A stretch of 10,833 nt of DNA. It comes from CBIHLX01 sp966210935 (lineage in GTDB: Bacteria; Patescibacteriota; Saccharimonadia; Saccharimonadales; Saccharimonadaceae). The notes under the pieces were generated by a model. It ran no database searches. It was not told where the DNA came from and saw only the letters and a program-made list of their open reading frames with translations. Position 1 is the first letter of the stretch, and every line of letters starts with the position of its first letter. Positions 6,465 to 10,833 of this stretch are shown piece after piece. The translations under genes and the position numbers were made by a program. The stretch spans positions 1-10,833 of the forward strand of contig CBIHLX010000026.1 in assembly GCA_966210935.1 (NCBI GenBank), given 5' to 3'.

Positions 6465-8914
6465 CATCTGTCTTTAACTACAGAAGTCAGCGCGCAGCAA
6501 AAGCGCGCATTGGCCATGCGCTCGGTGGTGTATGGGTGCGACTATTGTTGGTTGTCGGCATTCTTTTGCTCATTGGCGGCCTGGCATTAGTTGTCGTTCG
6601 TCTGCCGATTGGATGGCTGGTCCTTGGTTTGGCGGTCGTGCCGTTGATGCTTCGCGCATGGTACTACGGAGAGCTGCGTCATATACCTGCGATGAAAAAT
6701 TCATCTACTATTGACGATGTCTTATCAAGCGATATTTTAGGACAACTTCCCAAGGAGCCAACGCCACGTGATATCGCCGAAGCGATTGGGCGCGTTTCAT
6801 CGGGTCAATTTATGGGTGTGCGGTTTGGCTTAGTGCCACAAGTCCTTATTAATATGATCCCGGAAGACACGGCGGTTATTTGGGAAAAGGCAGCTTCTTT
6901 GCAGGAGGAGTTGGGAGCGGCACATATTTCTGCGCCAATCTTAACCGTTGCTTTGTTGCGCGCACATGCCAGCTATGAGCAGATCTTGGCATATTTGCAC
7001 CTTGAAGACGCTGATCTGATCGAAGGTATTAAGTGGCAGGCACATCTTCGTGAATTAATCGACCAGCATAAGCAGCCACGGCGTACCGGTGGAATTGCTC
7101 GCGACTGGTCGTTTGGCTACACGCCGCTCTTAAGTCGTTTTGGTCAAAACATCAGCGAGCAAGCTGGGGGCGGTCTACTGAACGCTCAGCTTGCTGCGCA
7201 TGACGAGGCGCGTGAGCAGTTGATTAAAATATTTTCTCAAGGGGGACGACAAAACGCAGCCCTGATCGGACAGACCGGCAGCGGTAAGACGACTATTATT
7301 CACAGCTTTGCAGAGGCCCTACTTGATGCTAATTCGGCGCTACCGGGTAACCTGAAATTTAGCCAGGTGATTATGCTTGATGCGACTTCACTGGTGTCGG
7401 CTGCTGGTGGGCGAGGTGAGCTCGAGCAGCTTGTAGAGCGTATACTCCTTGAAGCTTATAGTGCAAAAAATATTATCATTTGTCTCGATAATTCACACTT
7501 GTTCTTTGAGGAGGGGGTTGGTTCGGTTGATCTTAGTAACGTGCTGTTGCCAATTCTTGAGGCGGGGCGCCTGCGCGTAATTTTGTGTCTAGAAGAACAA
7601 CGCTTTTTGCAGATCAGTAGTCGTAACCCTGCGCTTGCCAATGCGCTTAATAGGATTGCGGCTGCCCCTGCCACGCAAAATGAGACGATGCGTGTCATGC
7701 GCGACCAGCTGCTACTTATTGAATTCCGCCATCATGTTACGTATACGTATCAGGCGCTCCAAGAGGCGTATCGCCTTAGTGAGCGCTACGTGCATGATTT
7801 AGTTATGCCGGGCCGTGCGGTGAAATTGCTGGAGTCAGCTGCGTCTTATGCGGAGAGCGGCCTCGTGACAATAACGTCAGTCCAGCAGGCAATCGAGAAA
7901 ACACTAGACGTTAAGGTTGGAGTTGCAAGTGACGTGGGCGAACGTGAAAAGCTCTTAAACCTGGAAGATCTTATTCATCAGCGAATGATAAATCAAACAC
8001 GAGCGGTTGGCGTAGTGAGTGACGCGCTTCGTCGAGCACGAGCTGGTGTGCGCAACCAGAATCGCCCTATTGGAGCATTTCTTTTTCTTGGTCCGACTGG
8101 TGTCGGTAAGACTGAACTTGCCAAGGCGCTTGCCGAGGTATATTTTGGCGGTGAAGATCGTTTGATCCGGCTCGATCTCAATGAATACGTACGCTCCGAA
8201 GATGTGGCTCGCTTGATCGCCGATGGCGCAAATGACCCAGGTAGTTTAACTGCCCAAGTGATGAAACAGCCCTTTAGTGTTGTGTTGCTCGATGAGGTTG
8301 AGAAGGCACATCCGGATGTTCTCGCCACGCTTCTACAGCTACTTGACGAAGGTATTTTAAGAGATATCAAGAACCGTGAAATTAGCTTCCGAGATACGAT
8401 TGTAATCGCAACCAGCAATGCTGGTGCGGATAGAATTCGGGAATATATTGAACGCGGCTATCAGCTTGAGCAATTTGAGGCACAAATCACAGACGAATTA
8501 ATCAATAGCAATCAATTCCGCCCAGAGTTCCTGAACCGCTTTGATGAGATTGTTGTTTTCCGTCCGCTTAATAAAGAAGAGCTGTTGCAAGTTGTAGAAC
8601 TCATTTTGGCCGGCATCAACAAGACATTGGCTCTGCAAAAAGTTAGCGTGGTGGTTGACCAGGAGGTTAAGGAGCTATTGGTTGAGCGTGGCTATGATCC
8701 ACGACTTGGCGCTCGACCAATGCGTCGTGTGGTTCAGCGGGCTGTCGAGAATACGGTCGCCAAGCTTCTGCTTGCGGGCGGAATAACGCCGGGTGGCGTC
8801 GTGACGATTACGCGTGAGCAAGTTGAGCAAATCCTTGGGTCTCAAAGTGGTGCACAGGCGATTATTGATAATATCTCGCCTTCTATAGATCCTCCACAAT
8901 CTCCTGAGCTGTAA
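6458..8914 (+). CDS. Membrane-anchored ClpC/ClpB-like AAA+ unfoldase
   Basis: 818 residues from ATG 6458 (GTG 6449 would add three). Order: two TM helices (about 29-47, 51-65), a divergent Clp-N-like helical region (about 105-195), AAA domain 1 with Walker A GQTGSGKT (271-278), then domain 2 with the Clp/Hsp100 signature RRARAGVRN, Walker A GPTGVGKT (545-552), Walker B VVLLDE (D612-E613), sensor-1 N654, arginine finger R694 in FLNRFDE, and sensor-2 GARPMRR (751-757). Domain 1 Walker B reads CLDNSH: D344 is kept but the catalytic glutamate is N345, so this ring probably binds ATP without efficient hydrolysis. Between sensor-1 and FRPEFLNR, where ClpC/ClpA carry a [LIV]GF ClpP-docking loop, no such tripeptide occurs. 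No long ClpB-type coiled-coil M domain is apparent. Best reading: an ATP-driven unfoldase or remodeller tethered to the membrane, with the ATPase in the cytoplasm. GGTGG at 6448-6452, 5 nt before ATG 6458, supports that start. Confidence 0.93.
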   Translation: MVASVFNYRSQRAAKARIGHALGGVWVRLLLVVGILLLIGGLALVVVRLPIGWLVLGLAVVPLMLRAWYYGELRHIPAMKNSSTIDDVLSSDILGQLPKEPTPRDIAEAIGRVSSGQFMGVRFGLVPQVLINMIPEDTAVIWEKAASLQEELGAAHISAPILTVALLRAHASYEQILAYLHLEDADLIEGIKWQAHLRELIDQHKQPRRTGGIARDWSFGYTPLLSRFGQNISEQAGGGLLNAQLAAHDEAREQLIKIFSQGGRQNAALIGQTGSGKTTIIHSFAEALLDANSALPGNLKFSQVIMLDATSLVSAAGGRGELEQLVERILLEAYSAKNIIICLDNSHLFFEEGVGSVDLSNVLLPILEAGRLRVILCLEEQRFLQISSRNPALANALNRIAAAPATQNETMRVMRDQLLLIEFRHHVTYTYQALQEAYRLSERYVHDLVMPGRAVKLLESAASYAESGLVTITSVQQAIEKTLDVKVGVASDVGEREKLLNLEDLIHQRMINQTRAVGVVSDALRRARAGVRNQNRPIGAFLFLGPTGVGKTELAKALAEVYFGGEDRLIRLDLNEYVRSEDVARLIADGANDPGSLTAQVMKQPFSVVLLDEVEKAHPDVLATLLQLLDEGILRDIKNREISFRDTIVIATSNAGADRIREYIERGYQLEQFEAQITDELINSNQFRPEFLNRFDEIVVFRPLNKEELLQVVELILAGINKTLALQKVSVVVDQEVKELLVERGYDPRLGARPMRRVVQRAVENTVAKLLLAGGITPGGVVTITREQVEQILGSQSGAQAIIDNISPSIDPPQSPEL

Positions 8915-8921
8915 ATGAATA

Positions 8922-8955
8922 AAAATTACCCCGGCACTGGGCCCGGGGTAATTTT
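8922..8955. terminator. Bidirectional rho-independent terminator
   Basis: A 13-bp perfect inverted repeat, AAAATTACCCCGG (8922-8934) with CCGGGGTAATTTT (8943-8955), and an 8-nt loop. The stem is GC-rich at the top and A/T-rich at the base, so either strand ends in a U run. It sits 7 nt after the stop of the plus-strand Clp-like gene and 14 nt beyond the stop of the minus-strand MscS-like gene, serving both convergent units. Confidence 0.93.
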
Positions 8956-8969
8956 GCTGGATAAGAGGG

Positions 8970-9692
8970 TTAGCGCTTAACTGAGCGACGGGCGTTTTGG
9001 GCTGCTTCACCAACCTCTTGCTTCACGTCGTCCTTGTGAGCGCGAGCCGTGTCGACAGCTTGCTCAAGTAAACCACGAGCAACATCTTTACCGCCGAGTC
9101 CAAAGGCCAGGGCGAGGCCTAGCGCCATGGCGCCAACGATGGCAGTAAACAAGATGTTAACGATATCCTTGGCAATACCAAGCTGGTTGAGGATCATAAA
9201 GATCGCAACGCTCATGGTAACAGCAGGGATAACGGTTGCAACAATACGGGCTAGGGCACTCCGTCCCAAGACGCGTGTCACAAAGGCGGCCGCGCCGGCA
9301 GAGACAGCACTTGCAACCAAGAAGATTAGGACCGCAGCCAGGATATTAGGTACGTAGCTGTAGATACCGGCTAGTAGGTCATTGAGGATTGGCAGGTTCA
9401 GTGCTGCAACGGCAAGTGAAATCGCGCCAATCATGACAAGCCAAAATACGACGCGTCCTGTGAAATACGAAGGACTTTCCACTACCCGTGATACGGTTGC
9501 TCCAGCAGGTGATGAGTGGATGGCTCGGTCAAACCGCATTCGTTTTAATATTCGCTGGGTCAGTTTTGCGAGAACCGACGCGATGATACCACCGACTAGC
9601 AGGATGAGGAGGGCAGCGAGCAGATTCGGGAGAAACGCTATGATACTACCGACGACATTCTCTAGTTCTTGTGTAAGATCAAATCTTTCCAT
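8970..9692 (-). CDS. MscS-like TM-helix-repeat membrane protein lacking a cytoplasmic beta domain
   Basis: A 240-residue protein with about five TM spans (16-45, 77-98, 111-137, 146-170, 176-199). It contains two copies of the conserved TM-helix motif (PF05552-like): LPNLLAALLILLVGG (21-35) and VPNILAAVLIFLVAS (114-128). It ends its membrane part with ALGLALAFGLGGKDVARGL (190-208), which resembles the pore helix of small-conductance mechanosensitive (MscS) channels. In ordinary MscS a beta domain and a C-terminal vestibule follow. Here only a charged, probably helical tail of about 30 residues remains (DTARAHKDDVKQE...). It could be a minimal osmotic-release channel or a CmpX-like membrane-stress protein; gating is not provable from sequence. 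The start ATG at 9692 is backed by AAGGAG at 9704..9699, 6 nt upstream. Confidence 0.88.
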   Translation of the reverse strand: MERFDLTQELENVVGSIIAFLPNLLAALLILLVGGIIASVLAKLTQRILKRMRFDRAIHSSPAGATVSRVVESPSYFTGRVVFWLVMIGAISLAVAALNLPILNDLLAGIYSYVPNILAAVLIFLVASAVSAGAAAFVTRVLGRSALARIVATVIPAVTMSVAIFMILNQLGIAKDIVNILFTAIVGAMALGLALAFGLGGKDVARGLLEQAVDTARAHKDDVKQEVGEAAQNARRSVKR

Positions 9693-9732
9693 AAGTAACT
9701 CCTTACGCTTTTATTAATGTATCCTTAATATA
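9693..9732 (-). promoter_or_regulatory. Ribosome-binding site and possible -10 of the MscS-like gene
   Basis: AAGGAG at 9704..9699 lies 6 nt before the ATG at 9692 and fixes the start. TATATT at 9732..9727 is a candidate -10, giving a leader of about 28 nt. No clear -35 is seen, so the promoter part is tentative; the ribosome-binding site is firm. Confidence 0.55.
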
Positions 9733-9764
9733 TCGTTTCTTCGGAATGTCTTTTGTGAAATAAG

Positions 9765-9795
9765 TTACTAACCCCATGGTTTAAAGTATTAGTAA
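9765..9795. repeat. Inverted repeat in the divergent intergenic region
   Basis: TTACTAA (9765-9771) and TTAGTAA (9789-9795) form a 7-nt inverted repeat separated by 17 nt. It lies between the divergently transcribed MscS-like gene and the 37-residue peptide gene, upstream of both candidate promoters. The arm and spacer size would suit a dimeric regulator, but the arms are short and A/T-rich and could occur by chance. Confidence 0.25.
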
Positions 9796-9842
9796 AAGTC
9801 CGTCGGGTAATTTATGTTACAGGAATAGAGTGTCGTCTGTCG

Positions 9843-9875
9843 TATAGTTGTGCTGTGCATGTAACCGAAAGGAAG
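9843..9875 (+). promoter_or_regulatory. Possible -10 and ribosome-binding site of the 37-aa peptide gene
   Basis: TATAGT at 9843-9848 is a candidate -10, with transcription near 9855 and a leader of about 24 nt; the -35 region is poor. AAAGGAAG at 9868-9875 is a strong Shine-Dalgarno sequence. Its AGGA core ends 5 nt before the ATG at 9879. Confidence 0.45.
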
Positions 9876-9878
9876 TTT

Positions 9879-9992
9879 ATGAGTAAGTTTCAATCAGGTA
9901 AAGTGACTGTTAAGTTTCTGCTATGGCCAAGCATTGTTATAAGTATCATCGGTACGATTGTTTTGACCTTGATCTTGAACATTCTATTTTAA
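9879..9992 (+). CDS. 37-residue single-span membrane peptide
   Basis: A short frame with every mark of a real small gene: a strong ribosome-binding site (AAAGGAAG) at good spacing, an ATG start, a TAA stop and a hairpin 45 nt downstream. The peptide starts MSKFQSGKVTVKF, a polar and basic N-terminus of about 13 residues (three lysines, no acidic residues), followed by a hydrophobic helix from about 14 to 37 with WPSIVISIIGTIVLT at its centre and LNILF at the C-terminus. The positive-inside rule predicts N-in, C-out. I recognise no family. Candidates include a small regulator of a membrane complex (the divergent neighbour is the MscS-like protein) or a type I toxin-like peptide. No antisense RNA promoter was identified, so toxin status is speculative. 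It lies alone between divergent and convergent neighbours. Confidence 0.7.
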   Translation: MSKFQSGKVTVKFLLWPSIVISIIGTIVLTLILNILF

Positions 9993-10036
9993 ATATTGTA
10001 AATAGGCATTTTGATGGCGTGTCTGATCTGTGACGC

Positions 10037-10064
10037 AATACGGCTACCTCTCGGTAGCCGTATT
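10037..10064. terminator. Hairpin between convergent genes, probable terminator
   Basis: A perfect 12-bp stem, AATACGGCTACC (10037-10048) with GGTAGCCGTATT (10053-10064), around the tetraloop TCTC. It lies 45 nt after the peptide gene on the plus strand and 21 nt beyond the stop of the 70-residue gene on the minus strand. On the plus strand it is followed by the weakly T-rich TATTAGATTT; on the minus strand no U run follows. It could end both transcripts or protect 3' ends. Confidence 0.75.
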
Positions 10065-10084
10065 AGATTTGCCATTGTAATCAT

Positions 10085-10297
10085 CTACCGTGACTCAAGG
10101 CGCTGGACTGCCTCGGTAGCCCGGTTGGCGTCACTTTGCGCTTGACCTGCTTTGTCGAGTGCCCAAATGGCTAGCCCAAGTGAAAGGATAGCTCCTATGA
10201 GGGCAAGGGTTGCGAGGACCTTTGAAACTTGCGCACTCGAGTGTGCGTCGTGGACGTCACGGCGCATGTGATGGATATTGTCGTAATCGTCTGGCAT
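10085..10297 (-). CDS. 70-residue single-TM protein with coiled-coil-like tail
   Basis: A small protein of unknown family. Residues 1-24 are polar, with clustered aspartates and histidines (MPDDYDNIHHMRRDVHDAH). Residues about 26-46 form one TM helix (VLATLALIGAILSLGLAIWAL). Residues 47-70 are a charged, alanine- and glutamine-rich helix (DKAGQAQSDANRATEAVQRL) likely to coil with itself or a partner. Translation should be efficient: AAGGAGGT at 10311..10304, complementary to the 16S rRNA 3' end over eight bases, stands 6 nt before the ATG. It is co-directional with and 92 nt downstream of the four-TM gene, and may also have its own promoter. The single TM plus coiled coil suggests an accessory or scaffold subunit at the membrane; there is no evidence for a specific partner. 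Confidence 0.82.
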   Translation of the reverse strand: MPDDYDNIHHMRRDVHDAHSSAQVSKVLATLALIGAILSLGLAIWALDKAGQAQSDANRATEAVQRLESR

Positions 10298-10303
10298 AGA
10301 AGT

Positions 10304-10335
10304 ACCTCCTTCTTATGGTTGTAAGCATGAGTATA
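10304..10335 (-). promoter_or_regulatory. -10 box and perfect Shine-Dalgarno of the 70-aa gene
   Basis: TATACT at 10335..10330 on the minus strand is a good -10. It predicts a transcript start near 10323 and a leader of about 26 nt that contains AAGGAGGT (10311..10304). No strong -35 is seen at 16-18 nt upstream, so read-through from the upstream gene may also contribute. Confidence 0.5.
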
Positions 10336-10389
10336 CGGTTCAATTGCCGTGTAGGCTGTGAGAATTCTAACTATAGGTGTGGAGAGTGG

Positions 10390-10833
10390 CTATTGTTTAC
10401 GACTACGACGACGCGATGGCGCGGTTTGTGTACGGGTGGCAGCGCGGACGCGCCAGGCGAGAAGACTTGTGAGCCCGACTGTAAAGATTGTTGCTGTCAC
10501 GGTAAACCATTGCGATGCCGCATGGGGAAGATTGCTATTAAACTCCCACACGACGCTGCCGATAATACTGTAAAATGTGGCGATCATTACTGCGTAAAGG
10601 ATTCTGTCGACAGTCTGTTTGATGTTTGGTAGGAATAAATAGACAAGTGCGGCGACAGTAAAAGGTGTGAGTATGTAGCCTACGATCATTGGCCAGAGCG
10701 ATTCGGGTGACACGTACGCGTCAAGATTGCGCAGGAACATGTAGAGCTGATTAAGGATAAACGCTGCAATCAACAGGTGCTTTGCGGGAGTATTGAGGGT
10801 CGAGTGTTTTGCGCGACGAGTGAAGTAGGCGAG
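10390..10833 (-). CDS. Four-TM membrane protein, 5' end outside the window
   Basis: The frame is open from the window edge to the TAG at 10392..10390, giving at least 148 residues. No ATG occurs near the edge; a TTG at 10773 could be read as a start, but coding continues upstream in frame (LAYFTRRAKHSTLNTPAKHL precedes it), so the gene is treated as partial. Hydrophobic helices are visible at the starts LLIAAFILNQLYMFL, WPMIVGYILTPFTVAALVY, ILYAVMIATFYSIIGSVVW and FTVTATIFTVGLTSLLAW. They are followed by a strongly basic cytosolic tail (RVRAATRTQTAPSRRRSRKQ). A conserved-looking aspartate and proline-serine loop (NLDAYVSPESLWP) lies between the first two. I do not recognise the family and see no catalytic motif. 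The basic tail suggests nucleic-acid, lipid or ribosome contact on the inner face; this is inference. Confidence 0.75.
   Translation of the reverse strand, partial: LAYFTRRAKHSTLNTPAKHLLIAAFILNQLYMFLRNLDAYVSPESLWPMIVGYILTPFTVAALVYLFLPNIKQTVDRILYAVMIATFYSIIGSVVWEFNSNLPHAASQWFTVTATIFTVGLTSLLAWRVRAATRTQTAPSRRRSRKQ

Noticed and set aside
7993..8418. 141-residue minus-strand frame within the ATPase gene
   Set aside because: Serine-rich shadow of the canonical Walker A/B region of the plus-strand gene.
9049..9717. Two plus-strand frames of 102 and 111 residues opposite the MscS-like gene
   Set aside because: Shadows of the TM-helix gene; rich in Ala/Arg/Thr as expected for the reverse complement of membrane codons, and without start signals.
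9879..10064. Type I toxin-antitoxin locus built around the 37-residue peptide
   Set aside because: The peptide has toxin-like size and topology, but no opposing promoter or overlapping antisense RNA could be identified, so it is kept only as a small membrane protein.
10315..10632. Plus-strand 105-residue cysteine-rich frame (CKDCCCHGK segment)
   Set aside because: It looked like a metal-binding peptide, but lies antisense to the four-TM gene whose membrane helices explain the sequence, and it has no ribosome-binding site of its own.
1..10833. CRISPR array, insertion sequence, prophage or att sites
   Set aside because: No regularly spaced direct repeats, transposase, integrase or terminal inverted repeats seen; the tRNA 3' end shows no duplicated copy elsewhere in the window.

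Overview
The window looks like a stretch of a small, reduced bacterial genome of the Patescibacteria/CPR type, most likely a Saccharibacteria (TM7) relative. This rests on gene content and style: an AsnB-type amidotransferase carrying a CofE-like C-terminal domain, a membrane-anchored ClpC-like ATPase behind a small membrane protein, compact spacing, several starts that lack a Shine-Dalgarno site and sit directly after a -10 box, and the standard genetic code (no in-frame TGA in the real genes). The lineage is inferred from protein families, not from a marker gene.

Layout: (1) 2-77, minus strand, a complete tRNA-Pro(UGG) with encoded CCA, its promoter facing that of the next gene. (2) 172-1704 plus, a GT39/PMT-like membrane glycosyltransferase, convergent with and overlapping by 23 bp (3) 1682-2749 minus, an OpgC-like membrane acyltransferase. 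(4) 2830-3294 plus, a Bcp-type peroxiredoxin. (5) 3379-6018 plus, an 879-residue protein: a complete glutamine-dependent asparagine synthetase (AsnB) fused to a domain resembling F420-0:gamma-glutamyl ligase (CofE). (6) 6087-6464 and 6458-8914 plus, a two-gene overlapping operon of a small membrane protein and a two-TM, two-AAA-domain Clp-type ATPase. (7) 8922-8955, a strong bidirectional terminator. (8) 8970-9692 minus, an MscS-like TM-helix-repeat protein without the usual cytoplasmic domain. (9) 9879-9992 plus, a 37-residue single-span membrane peptide with a good ribosome-binding site. (10) 10037-10064, a perfect 12-bp hairpin between convergent genes. (11) 10085-10297 minus, a 70-residue one-TM protein. 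(12) 10390-10833 minus, a four-TM protein cut by the window end.

Common theme: nearly every protein gene acts at or on the cell envelope (surface glycan transfer and acylation, possible wall or precursor amidation by AsnB, membrane proteostasis, osmotic relief). The best candidates for undescribed biology are the AsnB-CofE-like fusion, the membrane-anchored Clp machine with a degenerate first ATPase site and no visible ClpP-docking loop, the A19-U56 tertiary-pair swap in tRNA-Pro, and the recurrent promoter-to-ATG geometry that predicts leaderless mRNAs.
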